In this document: positions 13,361-23,965 of the stretch, in pieces | Layout: each line of letters begins with the position of its first letter | How positions within the stretch are numbered: position 1 is the first letter of the stretch | Source: Neonectria sp. B-13 | Lineage: Eukaryota; Ascomycota; Sordariomycetes; Hypocreales; Nectriaceae | NCBI GenBank assembly: GCA_002682825.1 | Contig: NOKP01000002.1 | Coordinates: 5,128,309-5,192,308, forward strand | DNA: 64,000 bases | Direction of reading: 5' to 3' | Made by a program: the position numbers and the translations under genes | The notes under the pieces: model-generated | The model's database searches: none | What the model saw: only the letters and a program-made list of their open reading frames with translations | Told to the model about the DNA's origin: nothing

Positions 13361-14761
13361 TCACAGGGCGGGTTTTAGCTGCTCCTTTTCCAGCGCCTTC
13401 GACAGCTCGCGCTCCTGCATCATCTCGAGGATGATGCGTCGCACCTCGAAGACGACCTCGACAGCGATGAGGAGGATGATGATGAGCTCGAGGCGGGTGC
13501 CGTGCTGCTCGCTCGACAGCTCGCGCAGGACGCTGGCGATTTCGGCGGCATAGTCCATCTTCTGGTTGAGGGCGCGGATGCGCACGTTGACGTCGAGCGC
13601 GCGGCCGACCTGGTCATAGTACGCCTCGAGGCCCAGCTCGGCGCGGCTGTCCCAGAAGATGTCCGGCAGCGAGTCGGTCAGCTCCGAGTAGTGGTTCAGG
13701 CGAGCGCGCAGGCTGAGCAGCTCGCCCGTCTTCTGCAGGATGAACTTGCGGCCGAGCGGCACGCCCGCGCCCTGGGAGAGCAGGGCGGGGATGTTGCGGG
13801 TGCTCTCGAAGTACGAGGTCAGGGTGCTTTCGAGGACGGCGAGCTTGGTGCTGCGGGCGAGACCTGACGAGAAGGCGACCTTGGCCAGTGTGGTGTCCAG
13901 CATGTCGCCTTCTTTGTGTTCCTTGCGGGTGCCCAGGACGATGACGTCGCCCTTGAGCAAGCTCGTCTCCCGCGCGGTGTCAGTGGTGTACTCGAGATCC
14001 TCGAATTCTCGGCATTCGACGGAGTGGGGGTCTTCAGAGGCTCGCATGATCTGCCTGGTGACCACGTCCGGAGGCAGCGACCACGTCACGATTGTCCCGG
14101 AAGGGAAGACGAAGATGTCGCCGCCGTTGACTCCCCTTGCGTGGAGGACTTCGTTGGCGTCAAACCCCGTGCCATCGGGGTCAATTGCGAAGCCATGCGA
14201 AGACAGTATCTCCAGGACCAAGGGCATGTTGAAGGCCTCGGCCACGCACGTAGCACTTGCCAGCGTGGACAAGACCTCGCCCGAGTCGCCCGAGCTCTCT
14301 CCCGCTGCCGGTACCGCCGCGGCCGCCTTCGTATCATCCGGTCCTCGCTTGGGCTGCTGCGCAATGATTGCGACGCGGCGCAGGGAATTCTTCGCCGTGG
14401 CGGCCCGGGTGGGCTTCCGTTTCGCGGCCGTGGGAGAGGGCACGGGTTCATTCTTGGAGAGCTCGGAGGCGGAGCGGGAGTTGTCGTTGGACTGGGAGAG
14501 GAAGGGGTTCGAGGTGAAGAAGCTGCGTTTCCGCGGTAGCCCGGCCGGAGCCGTCAGGTGGAAAGCTCGACACGGCCGCGGGCACGGCGTGTGAATCAGC
14601 CGGCCGGCATTGAGGGTGATCCGTTGCGGAGAGGTCCTCATGATTCTGGGGCGGCGAGGCCGTGTGATTTGAGGCGAGGGTCGGCGTGGACTAAAATCCA
14701 GAGAGTTGAAGCCTGGTTTTCTTTGCGATTGGCTGATTGGAATTCCCGAGCTCAAGATCAT
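13361..14761 (-). CDS. DUF155 / RMND1-type mitochondrial protein
   Basis: Single-exon gene of 466 aa. The C-terminal half is a DUF155 (Rmd1/RMND1/Mrx10) domain: GGDIFVFPSGTIVTWSLP, the block around SGLARSTKLAVLEST, and the closing LPDIFWDSRAELGLEAYYDQ motif. A single hydrophobic segment near the C-terminus (LELIIILLIAVEVVFEV) is typical of the family's membrane anchor. The N-terminus is Arg/Ser-rich and poor in acidic residues, like a mitochondrial presequence, which favours the mitochondrial RMND1/Mrx10 branch (involved in mitochondrial translation in yeast and humans) over the cytosolic Rmd1 branch. A second in-frame ATG at 14641 begins MRTSPQRITLNAGRL and would give 426 aa; it may be the true start. 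Divergent to sec14. Confidence 0.9.
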   Translation of the reverse strand: MILSSGIPISQSQRKPGFNSLDFSPRRPSPQITRPRRPRIMRTSPQRITLNAGRLIHTPCPRPCRAFHLTAPAGLPRKRSFFTSNPFLSQSNDNSRSASELSKNEPVPSPTAAKRKPTRAATAKNSLRRVAIIAQQPKRGPDDTKAAAAVPAAGESSGDSGEVLSTLASATCVAEAFNMPLVLEILSSHGFAIDPDGTGFDANEVLHARGVNGGDIFVFPSGTIVTWSLPPDVVTRQIMRASEDPHSVECREFEDLEYTTDTARETSLLKGDVIVLGTRKEHKEGDMLDTTLAKVAFSSGLARSTKLAVLESTLTSYFESTRNIPALLSQGAGVPLGRKFILQKTGELLSLRARLNHYSELTDSLPDIFWDSRAELGLEAYYDQVGRALDVNVRIRALNQKMDYAAEIASVLRELSSEQHGTRLELIIILLIAVEVVFEVRRIILEMMQERELSKALEKEQLKPAL

Positions 14762-15229
14762 TTAGGCCGTTGGACATGTTAGCGAACGGGCCGGGCGGGA
14801 CAGCAGCGATACGCGATACGCGATAAGAGATACGCGATACGCGATACGCGGAGAAAAAGTAAAACGTTGATGCTGCCAATCTCCACGTGCAATCTCACCT
14901 GATGCGTACTCCTCAACACGTGTGACGACTGACGAGGCCTATGGGTGGGGCTAGACCGCTTCGAGTAGCCATCTCGACCTACCCATGACGAAGTCCCACC
15001 ACTTCGATCTCTAGGGGAACCAAGTGGCCAACGGTTAATTACGCTTCTTGAGCTGAGGACGCAGACCGATACGCCCCCTTACACCATCACCCTCGCCTTC
15101 CTCTTTACACTCCCTCCGCCTTCCGTGTTTTTATCTCTTTCAAGTCAGGTCCGCTCGGAATCTTGTCTCTTTTTCACTGTTTTGCACCCCTCACCTCTCA
15201 CCTAAGCTACCCCACCATCAACCGTCGCC
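14762..15229. promoter_or_regulatory. Divergent promoter of the RMND1-like gene and sec14
   Basis: A 468 bp interval between two divergently oriented housekeeping genes. It contains two CACGTG palindromes (14884-14889 and 14917-14922), a GATACGC tandem repeat on the RMND1-like side, and a CT-rich leader before the sec14 ATG. Confidence 0.6.
14808..14850 (+). repeat. GATACGC tandem repeat
   Basis: About six 7 bp units, (GATACGC), with one interrupted copy reading GATAAGA. It lies in the leader or promoter of the RMND1-like gene. Likely polymorphic between strains. Confidence 0.85.
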
Positions 15230-16480
15230 ATGGATCTGAACCCCAAGTACGACGACTACTACTTCCCCGTCAAGGCGGCGACGGAGCAGACCGGCCATGC
15301 TGGCTATCTGACCGAGGGCCAGATCGCCCAGGTGCACCAGCTCCGCATGATGCTCGAGAGCGAGGGCTACACCGACCGATTGGATACGCTGACTCTGGTA
15401 CGAACGCCACGGCGTGGCGGCGAGGCGGGCGCTTTGGATATTTTTCTGCGCAGACCAGAGAGCAGGCTAACACGACCGTGTGCAGTTGCGATTCCTACGT
15501 GCGCGAAAATGGGTTGTCGAGGATTCCAAGAAGATGTGAGTCCTGATCCCATCCTCGAACGATGTGCGCTGTTGAAGCCGACAGGGGTTGACCGCTACTA
15601 GGTTCGTCGACACTGAGATATGGCGAAAGGAGATCAACCTCGACGAGATCCTCCCTACCTGGGACTACCCCGAGAAGACTGAGGTTTCTCAGTACTACAC
15701 CCAGTTCTACCACAAGACCGACAAGGTACGATCCCTCAAACTTTCCCGGACGGCGTGGTGTTGGTGCTCGTTGGAGAATCATGGCGAACTGACTCGATAT
15801 TTTAGGATGGCCGCCCCATCTACATCGAGACCCTCGGTGGCATCGATCTGACTGCCATGTACAAAATCACCACCGCCGAGCGCATGCTTACCAACCTCGC
15901 TGTCGAGTACGAGCGTGTCGCCGACCCCCGCCTCCCCGCCTGCTCCCACAAGGCCGGCAGCCTCCAGGAGACTTGCTGCACCATCATGGACCTCAAGGGC
16001 GTTTCTCTAGGAAAGGCTCCTCAGGTGTACTCTTACGTCAAGCAGGCCTCGGTCATCTCGCAGAACTACTACCCCGAGCGCCTCGGAAAGCTGTACCTGA
16101 TCAACGCCCCCTGGGGCTTCTCCACTGTCTGGAGCATGATGAAGGGCTGGCTCGACCCCGTCACTGTCTCCAAGATCAACATTCTTGGCGGTGGCTACCA
16201 GAAAGCTCTGCTGGAGCAGATCCCCGCCGAGAACCTCCCCAAGAACTTCGGTGGTCAGTGTGTCTGCGAGGGCGGCTGCGAGAACAGCGATGCCGGCCCC
16301 TGGCACGACCCTGAGCATGCCCGAACCCCCAAGTGGCAGCTAAAGTACGAAGGCAAGACACTCGAGAACAAGGGCTCTGAGATTGAGACCCCTGCCGGCG
16401 AGAAGGCCGCCGAGGGAGCCACTGCCCCTGCTGCCACCGAGACGGAGGTGGCGCCTGCTCCCCAGCCCGCTGCCGCTTAG
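15230..16480 (+). CDS. sec14: Sec14-type phosphatidylinositol/phosphatidylcholine transfer protein
   Basis: Cytosolic/Golgi lipid-transfer protein exchanging PI and PC and supporting Golgi secretion. Four exons: 15230-15397, 15486-15535, 15602-15725 and 15806-16480, 338 aa. The N-terminal CRAL-TRIO-N helix region ([37 protein letters not shown]) is followed by the CRAL-TRIO domain with [34 protein letters not shown] and the gate-helix region. The C-terminus ends in [19 protein letters not shown], characteristic of the fungal Sec14 core, then an Ala/Pro/Glu-rich tail of about 45 residues longer than in yeast (304 aa). All junctions are in phase. Confidence 0.96.
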
Positions 16481-16944
16481 AGGACCTGACTGCCTAGTAC
16501 GTATAGGTTGCGCATAGATGAGTGGTCTGTGTCTTTACTTCACCAGAGACGTTTCTTGGTTGATTTTTTCTACCGAATTGGGGGTGAAGGGGTTGCCAGA
16601 GCGGGAGACGACGATAAAACACGTTGGGAGGGAGAGGGCGGAGTGTGAAGTCGGCGGTAGGGTAGAAGGAGCTGGATCACCGGAACTATTTTCGAAGGGC
16701 TGCCTCAGCCGTGATCTTTTTCCTATAGACCCCCCCGATATCCTTGTTTTCTTGGCCCTATGTCTTTTTCATCATGACTGTACTAGTTCTGAACAAATAG
16801 AAGCAGTACCCGACATCATGCCTTGCCTGTGTCTTTGGAACCCGTTCCGCCTTGTGTAGTTCCTCCCGTGATGTGACTCGACGCCTGAACTCCATGAGCG
16901 GCTTAACCCCGCTCTCAATGACAGTATCCTCCTGGGTATATCTT
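16481..16944. other. Intergenic between convergent genes
   Basis: The 3' flanks of sec14 and the kinetochore gene. No feature seen beyond short chance ORFs. Confidence 0.6.
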
Positions 16945-17688
16945 TCACCGCCCTTGCGTGACTACGTACTCGCCCGCAACCCGCGCGCGCTCCATCTTGG
17001 CAACCACCGCGGGCATATCCCTCTTCAGCCGTCCCAGCCCCTCCACCGCCTTGCGGAACCCATCCTCAACGCCTTCCTGCCTCTCTAGCGCCTTGACATC
17101 GAGCTGCACCCCAGCCGCGGCCTCGGCGGCCTGCGCCTTGCGCGCCTCGAGCAGCTCGTCGTCGCGCTTGAGCCCGTCGACCAGCCGCTCGGCCTGGGAC
17201 GCGGCGGCGGTGGCGGGCACGGAGCGCTTCAGGGCCGCGACATCCTCGAGGAGCTTCTCCTCTTGGGTGATGAGGTCGGCGACGCGGCGGCGCTTGCGGG
17301 CGTCGAAGGGCTCGTACTCGGGCTCGGGGGTGGTGCTGCCCGCGGCGGGGTCGGCGAGGAAGGAGTCGGAGGCGACGGGGAGACCGTTGATGCTGAGGTT
17401 CGGGGAGGCGAAGGAGAAGGTCCTGTTGATGTACTGGGCGTCGTGTTAGCACGAGTCGCGAGGCGGGAATGAGGAAGAGCCAAGGCAATGGAGACACACC
17501 TCATTCACAAGCTCTTCAATCTTGTTCCGCAATTCATCCTCGCCGTCATTGCCCTCAACATGGGGAAACGCCTCGTTAAGGCGCTCCGCGGCGGCGCGGC
17601 GGACGTTTGCGATCAGGTAGGCCAGGTCCTCGTTGCTCTGCAGCTCGATCTTGCGCTGGACCTGCGAGACGATCGACTCGGAGTCCAT
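16945..17688 (-). CDS. Kinetochore protein Mis14/Nsl1 family (MIND complex)
   Basis: Subunit of the Mis12/MIND complex that links centromeric chromatin to the Ndc80 complex. Two exons on the minus strand, 17688-17500 and 17433-16945, 225 aa. The N-terminus KIELQSNEDLAYLIANVRRA is the Mis14 signature region, followed by a helical part (EEKLLEDVAALKRSVPA and a long Ala/Glu/Arg-rich coiled coil to the end). Size fits the family (about 200-260 aa). The intron is 66 nt with a GTGTGT donor and CCCAG acceptor; the join reads LVNEYINRTFSF. The second exon is very GC-rich. No alteration seen. Confidence 0.85.
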
Positions 17689-18264
17689 GGCGCGCGGCGC
17701 AGTGGTGGGGGAACGCGATTTCCTCCTCGGAGAATGGAAGAAGAGAAACAGAGGCTCGCTGGGTCTGGGGCGTTTGTATGCTGCGGGTTGCGCTGCGGCT
17801 TTGCGAAACTGCCCCTCGCGGTTTCGCGGGACTGTTTACTTTGGCTGGAGGGCTGGCTCGGCCGAGTTGACGGGGCGCTGTTATCTTATCGTCCCGTGAC
17901 CCGGCGACGGCGGACCCGGCTTTTGGATTCGCGATTCCGGGGCGTCTTTGATGTGTGTTTACTTTTTCGGAGAATATGCGAATGGGAGTCATTGCATTAC
18001 TGCGGCCATTTGAATTGCATCGCAGCTCTTGTGGTATTTGTCTCTTTTTGGTGGGCGCTTGAGAGCGGGAGCGCAACTGCTCCGTGTCTCTGGTCACGAC
18101 TTCATTCACAGTTTTACATGGCATTGAATGCTGAGTTAAGGAAGATACCTGACAAAAGTCTATAAATCGATCTAGTCTAATTCTTTGGTTCAATCATTAG
18201 TACCCTCAAGTGGAATTCTGTGTCTCAAACCTTTCGTTACCTCGCTGCTTCCAAGTTTCAGCAC
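17689..18264. other. Intergenic
   Basis: Promoter side of the Mis14 gene and 3' flank of the next minus-strand gene. No gene recognised. Confidence 0.55.
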
Positions 18265-19191
18265 CTACTCTCGCCTTGAACGCTTCTGCTGCGGTTCTTC
18301 AGGCTGTTGACGCTCCCACTGAACTCGACGCCGACTCGGACCTGCTTCGGGGTCCTCCAAGTCCTGTGTGTTCTGTTGCAGTCGTTCAAAGTCCTGCATA
18401 CCGTGCTGCAACAGCTCAAAAGCCTCCAACGTCTCTTGATCTACCTCCTCTTCGCAATACTCATCATCATAAGACTGGCTCGTGGCGAGCTGTAGATACC
18501 CCAGCTTCTCGTCGTAAGACTCCTCATCATAAGACTGGCTCGGGGCTGGCTGTAGATGCTCCAGCTCCTCGAGGTGCTCCCGCTCGCGCTCGAAGCCAAT
18601 TTCATCGTCTTTGCGGCCATGATACTCGTGCAACAGCTGCCAGATCTCTTCCAGCTCATGGGCCGTGCAGAGACCAGCCTCGCGCAACCTATGCCCGAAT
18701 TCAATGACGTAGCCTTGGCTGTTGAGATCCGGCCGCGCTACGGCCTGGAGCCTGAGAGCCATTATGTGCATGTCGCCCAAGTTGCAGACTCGGGTTTGCG
18801 TGAGAGGAAACATCGTGACGAAGCCGTCCCAGGCTCGGGGGTCAGCTTCCCAGTAGTTCCAAGTCTGCTTCTCCGTTGGGTCTGGGTCGTCCGTTTGGTC
18901 CTGCACGGCCTCGAACAGCTTCCATTGTCCGGTGTTCCCGTTCACCATGCCAAGCGACCACTGGTACCAGTGTCCGCGAGGAGGCTTGAAAATAAGAACG
19001 AATACGGTGGTGAGCTTGTCTTTGTACAGCAGTGAATGTAGTTCCTTGTTGTCGGAGTTCTCCTCTGGGGGGTCTCGAGCAGGTTGCTTTCCTTTCCCTT
19101 TCCCTTTGCCTCTCTTTCTGGAAAGATGACTCTCATTACCAGCGACCGGAGCATAGCCGTAAAGAAACGGGTTGTCATCATTGGGCGGCAT
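18265..19191 (-). CDS. Hypothetical acidic protein with C-terminal repeat
   Basis: Single-exon gene of 308 aa from the ATG at 19191 (MPPNDDNPFLYGYAPV). Residues about 50-190 look like a folded, Trp-rich domain (GHWYQWSLGMVNGNTGQW, TWNYWEADPRAWDGF, FGHRLREAGLCTAHELEE). A basic RKRGKGKGKGK stretch near residue 26 could be a nuclear signal. The C-terminal third is Glu/Gln-rich and probably coiled-coil, with two copies of a 20-residue unit (PAPSQSYDEESYDEKLGYLQ and a diverged second copy) encoded by a 60 bp DNA repeat. The N-terminal part resembles fungal uncharacterised proteins of accessory regions, but I cannot name the family. No signal peptide or membrane segment. Confidence 0.7.
   Translation of the reverse strand: MPPNDDNPFLYGYAPVAGNESHLSRKRGKGKGKGKQPARDPPEENSDNKELHSLLYKDKLTTVFVLIFKPPRGHWYQWSLGMVNGNTGQWKLFEAVQDQTDDPDPTEKQTWNYWEADPRAWDGFVTMFPLTQTRVCNLGDMHIMALRLQAVARPDLNSQGYVIEFGHRLREAGLCTAHELEEIWQLLHEYHGRKDDEIGFEREREHLEELEHLQPAPSQSYDEESYDEKLGYLQLATSQSYDDEYCEEEVDQETLEAFELLQHGMQDFERLQQNTQDLEDPEAGPSRRRVQWERQQPEEPQQKRSRRE
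18461..18570. repeat. 60 bp tandem duplication inside a coding region
   Basis: Two head-to-tail copies with an exact 60 bp period (each containing CATAAGACTGGCTCG at 18468 and 18528). The period is a multiple of three, so the reading frame of the surrounding gene is kept. Confidence 0.8.
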
Positions 19192-20814
19192 CGTAATTCT
19201 CAAGGGGGTTTCGTTGTTGTTTAGTGTTGTTGGATTAGGTATATCTTGAATGAGATATCGATTCTGCGGGCTGTCGTGTTACTCTCTATATAGTTTTCGA
19301 GAAAGCCCCATCACTGTACGTGCAGTCTGATTATAACTATGTTCTAGGAAATCTGGGAACGAATCAAGGAAACGCATTGCTTCGTTACAAGGACTGAACA
19401 GATGCGATTTAGGACAGTGCACCTGTCACACAGCACAAAGGGTGAACAAACTCGACTTCTATACCCCAAAATGTTGCCCAAGTCCGATGCTGTGTGACGC
19501 AATCACCAGCCTTTTCACTGTGCCACATTTCTTTGTTCCCCAACCCCTCGAAACATCGAGAAGTGAAAGAGATTCTCTTCGATCATGCCTAAGCGAAGTG
19601 TTCCTCTATACGATAGCATTCCCCGCCACCTTCCCTTCTTTGTCCACTCGACTTACTTGGTTCAACACACCACATCCCACTTAACTCTCGATGCTTTATT
19701 CCCGCTGCTTCTCAGGCTGAAACATACCAATGCCACTATTGGCCCCTTCCTACTGATTGTCCATAATGCAATGACTGAGCACGATCCTGGATCTCTGTCA
19801 TGGGATGGAGGTCACTAGGTTGGGTAGACGTGTCTCAGCTGAGAACGCTGGGGTCCGGGTGCTTTGAATCACTCGAACAAAAGAACAACTAGACTGTCCT
19901 GGGGGCTGGCTCCTCTAGTTAATCGATGTATGGCCTGACTATTATGGACACTGCTGATATTCTAAGCAACGGCTGACTACTGAAAAGAAACGTAAGAATT
20001 ACACCCCTTCATGCCAACCTTTAAAAGCCAAGAGACTTAAAAATTGCAGTTGTCTAAGACACTAGCAATGCGGAGTAGTACTACCCTTTCAGTGAGGAAA
20101 TGTCGACCAATCTCAGTAGATTGATAGAGGAAGTGGAGGTAATTAGAAAGAAGAACGAGCGACAAGACAAGGTGTGCGTAAAAGAAGGAGGAAACACAAG
20201 AACGGAAGACCTGCAGGGATAATGGCAAAATAAACGGAAGAGATATGCAAGACACTAGCTGACGAACGGGTGAAAAGCCAGTGTAACATCGGCGCAGTTC
20301 CTCCAAAAGCCCAGGCACATGGGTTGGACCAGCAATTGCTTTACCATGGCGACGTTTTCCATGTCCAAGAGAAAATATGTAACTTGCACCGCTACCGACT
20401 TCTCGATGTTACCCAGCTTAAGCTATTCACCAAATAAATAACTAATCAGCCCATCACTGACTCTTGCAGGGGGGTAGCACTTATGTGCTGATTAATGAAG
20501 GCACTGAGTATTCTCTATTAGAAGTGAGGTTGACTATTAAATATTGAGAGTTAGGATTAGGGAATTATACCCTTCAAACTGACTTAACCTGGCGTTTGCG
20601 CGGAACATTGACATTGCTTTGTTCATGATTATCACGGCCCGAGGGAAAGCTAGGACTGGGCTTGGGGCGGGCTGAACCTATGATGACAGCGTTGTCGTCT
20701 TCTTATTCCTAAAAGGTGTCGACCATCATTGGTTTCTATTTCCTGAGTGATTGGTTTGGGGACACTTAAGATAGCCGTCGTGAATGAAACCGAGCTGGAG
20801 TCTACAAATCTTCT
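19192..20814. other. Intergenic, A+T-richer
   Basis: About 1.6 kb without a credible gene. Only short ORFs; some of the sequence around 20.4-20.6 kb is A+T-rich. It lies between an unrecognised gene and a decayed gene. Confidence 0.5.
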
Positions 20815-21813
20815 TTACAAAAATGCCTCAAGGACTCGGCTATCCCCAGACCGAGAGAGGCCAACGGTATAACTCTGGGTATACTCGAATGGCATATCTG
20901 GGCAGATGACCCTGTAGACTGTAGTGAACATGCCCTCAGCTACGCGGGATGGATCTTGGGCCTGTAAGCTGGCAATGCTACCGCCTGGAGGGAAAGCAGA
21001 GGAGAGATGGTGCTATTTTGAGCGAAGTAGCTGATAAGGTTCTCTGAGGGTTCCTGATCGTTAGTAGCCATAATCGTGGGGGAAAACCATTTTGACTCAC
21101 CAAAGAGGAAGCATTGAAGGAGGGTATTTACGCAGACGGCATATAAGTAGGGTTAGGTGTGGCAGTATATGCGTATCTTCAACTGCTGATAGATGATTAA
21201 GTGCAGCAAGGAGAGATTCCCATTGACTCACTCCCCGAGAGTTCCCTGAGGAGAAATAGAGAAGTCCCGCGTCCCCTCCGGAGGGAGAAATACGCCAATT
21301 TCTCCCTTGAAACTGAGATAAAGGACTAGATGAATAACTCACAGAAGCGAGCAGGACAGGACAACCATATATTGTTTGCACGTTTGCCTTATCCTCAATT
21401 ACGGGAAAGACAGAAAAATGCTTACATGCTCACAGCAGTGCACATTTAGCCTGCAACTTCGCAGCAGCTACGAGGGGCGTCCAGATTGCTTTGTAGATAT
21501 GCCAAGATAAGCCATGGTGGTTTCTGCATTAAACAATGAAATCGAGGAACCTCACCGAGGAACTGGGCGTATATCTGTACGGTTGGCTAGGGAACTGGTC
21601 ATTGAACCAATAGGGAGGCTCCGGTAGCAGTATTTTGGCGCGGCTTGGGGGATGAGGGAGCAGCATCTCGATAGTCCTGAGCCTCCTAAGCGTCTTGGCG
21701 CTCTTGTCGGGAGTGATCTGGACATGAGTCAGAATCTTTGGTTCCGAATAGGATCTGTTCTGGAACTCACTGTGGTGGGTTAAGGCGGGCGATAGTCTTA
21801 GATCAATGGCGAA
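20815..21813 (-). pseudogene. Decayed multi-exon gene, function unknown
   Basis: The minus strand shows several coding-like segments joined by good splice signals. From 21810 down: a block with LTHVQITPDKSAKTLRRLRT and PEPPYWFNDQFPSQPYRYTP ending at a GTGAGG donor near 21556; a block WHIYKAIWTPLVAAAKLQAK near 21480; QTIYGCPVLLAS before a GTGAGT donor near 21345; SLLAALNHLSAVEDTHILPH near 21190; NTLLQCFLF before a GTGAGT donor at 21101; and GGSIASLQAQDPSRVAEGMF to a stop at 20815-20817. The last intron has a perfect TACTAAC branch site and a polypyrimidine acceptor. In-frame stops (TAG at 21814-21816, TGA in the block near 21440, TAA near 21160) and no start ATG argue that it is no longer functional. 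I do not recognise the family. Confidence 0.45.
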
Positions 21814-22061
21814 CTAAACCCGGCTAGGCTATACCATATTTGACGGGCATTAACTGGTCGTCGCAACCATTGGGAGATAATTGGTGGAAGTGAAAGCAGA
21901 GACAGTCAGAAATGAGTGCGTATAGGTAACGGGAACAGTATTTATTATTTATTCAATGTTCTACAACATAAAACCTGAGTTTCCTGTCATTGACTTCGTG
22001 AACGATAGTAAGCTTAGACGTCGACATCTCTTCAGCGATTTACATCCGAAATGTCTCCAAC

Positions 22062-23965
22062 TTAAGCCACAATCTCCTTCTTCTCCCCAGTGTGGACTGG
22101 GCGAGGCTTGCCCTGCTCGGCAAACACCTTCTTCCAGCGCCCGGCGAAGAAGTCCTTCATCGTCTCCTTGACACCCGCCCAGTTCTCCCTGACAATGTCC
22201 ATGGTGGGACGCGAGAAGACCTCGTCAATCTCCTCAAGGGTCATGTTCTTGGTCTCGGGCATGAAGAAGATCTGGTAGACCTCGCCGACTACGGCAATTC
22301 CACCGTAGAAGCCGAGAGTCAGTCCAGTCTTGGTCATAGCCTTCTGCATCGAGGAGAAGTTGTATGTGACAACGAAGGAGGCCAGGAAGAGGAGCGCGTC
22401 GGACGTCGTCATGCCGTAGCTTCGGAGGTATGTTGGGTACACCTCGGACGGAATAACCCAAGTCAGACAAGCGTAGCAACCGAAAAAGCCCATGTAAATA
22501 ATGAGCCCGGTCAGGTAGAGACCCTCAACGAGGGGAAGTTGCGTCTCGAGATCGAACTGGTAGCTGATGCCGATGAGAAGAAGGCCAATGAAGAAGCCAG
22601 GCAACATCATAATGGCCCAGAAACGACGGCCGAACTTCTCCATGTAGAAGACGGCGGGGATGGTACCGAGGAGGAGCGAACCGCCGCCAACGAGCGACAT
22701 GTAGTTGGACTTCTCGTCGTTAAAGCCGATCTGGCTCATAAGAACGGACATGTAGTACATGATTGCGTTTACTCCTGGTGATTGTTAATTACTCCGTTGC
22801 TTTCGTCTGAGGATGCAGATCGAGGGTGAACATACCTGTCAATTGTCCCAAGAGAATCATGATGTTTGCGTAAACAAGAGCTCGACGGGCGCGGGGAACA
22901 GTGAAAAAGTCCATCCAAGGGAAACGACGGTTCTGGGCTCCTTCGTTGACCTCGGTCTCCTCCTGGCTGACACCTGCGGCCATGTAGTAGAACTCCTCGC
23001 GGGACTCGGCGGTCTCGACTCCACGGATGCGCTTCCAGACCTTGAAAGCGTCCAGGGTCTTGCCCTTGTGCAAGAGGAAACGAGGGCTTTCGGGTAGGAA
23101 AAACACGCTGTCGCATTGTTAGTAAGGTGGCGCTGTCAAGATGGCTGTCGGCGGGAAAACTCACCCTCCAAGCATGATTGTGCTGAAGACAAGAGATGAT
23201 CCCAGGATATAGCGCCAGTTTCCGGGCACTTTGAGGAAAATGGCAGCAACGACGTATCCAAAGACCTCGCCGAGGGCGATGTTCAGCTGGTATAGAGAGA
23301 CAAGGTTTCCACGGATTCTTCGCTCGACGGTCTCGGCGACATAGACGGGGACGGTACCGCCCTCAAGACCAACACCGACACCGAGGATGACTCGAGAGGA
23401 TACAATCATACCTATGATCTTGTTAGTTTTCTTCATTTGAAGGAGAGTTGACTGGGCTAATCTCACCGAAGTTCATGGACCCGGCTTCTAGAGCGGCGCC
23501 GATGGTGTAGAGGATAATAGAAATGATGATAGCCCACTTCCTGCCGAATAATTCGTTGGCAGGAGACAACAGAAGCGCACCACCGACAGCACCCAGGGGC
23601 ATGCCGGAGTTGACCAGACTGTTTTGTCTGGTGGTGAGGTCAAGGTCCCTGGGGAGATAGAGGTTGGCACCCGAGATGAGACTCTGGTCCAGACCCGAGA
23701 GGAGACCACCCATGCTGGCAAAGACAACAAGGAACCAAGTAAAATGTTTGGGGTTCTTGAACGCGAGCTGAAAGAAGCCAGTCTTCAGGCCTCCCGCAGC
23801 CACGAGCTGACGCTCCATATCATTGATAAGGTCGTCGATCTCTTGGGTGCCAGCCCGGGCATCCTCATGGTTCTCAACCCCGGCCTTTTCATGGTTGTCG
23901 GGGTGAGGAATGTCTTCCTTCTCGTCGACGGTTGAAGTCGAGTTGTGGCGTTCGGAGCGAGCCAT
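22062..23965 (-). CDS. MFS sugar transporter-family permease
   Basis: Twelve-helix plasma-membrane permease of the sugar porter family. Four minus-strand exons: 23965-23467, 23411-23165, 23107-22836 and 22774-22062, giving 576 aa. Family signatures are all present: SRVILGVGVGLEGGTVPVYV, LPESPRFLLHKG, the GRRFWAIM loop and PETKNMTLEEIDEVF at the end of the transport domain. A hydrophilic N-terminal tail of about 75 residues precedes helix 1, and a short cytosolic C-tail follows. The three introns are 52-61 nt and in phase (for example the join reading IMLGGVFFLPESP). Substrate cannot be told; a hexose, disaccharide or polyol is likely. The sequence is intact and codon use is fungal. Confidence 0.93.

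Noticed and set aside
13740..14594. 284-codon plus-strand frame over the RMND1-like gene
   Set aside because: Antisense to a recognised DUF155 protein; high GC3 keeps the opposite frame open.
20815..21813. Repeat-induced point mutation as the cause of decay
   Set aside because: Some stop codons fit C-to-T changes, but the block is not A+T-rich and has no second copy in the window; a count of dinucleotides over the region would be needed.
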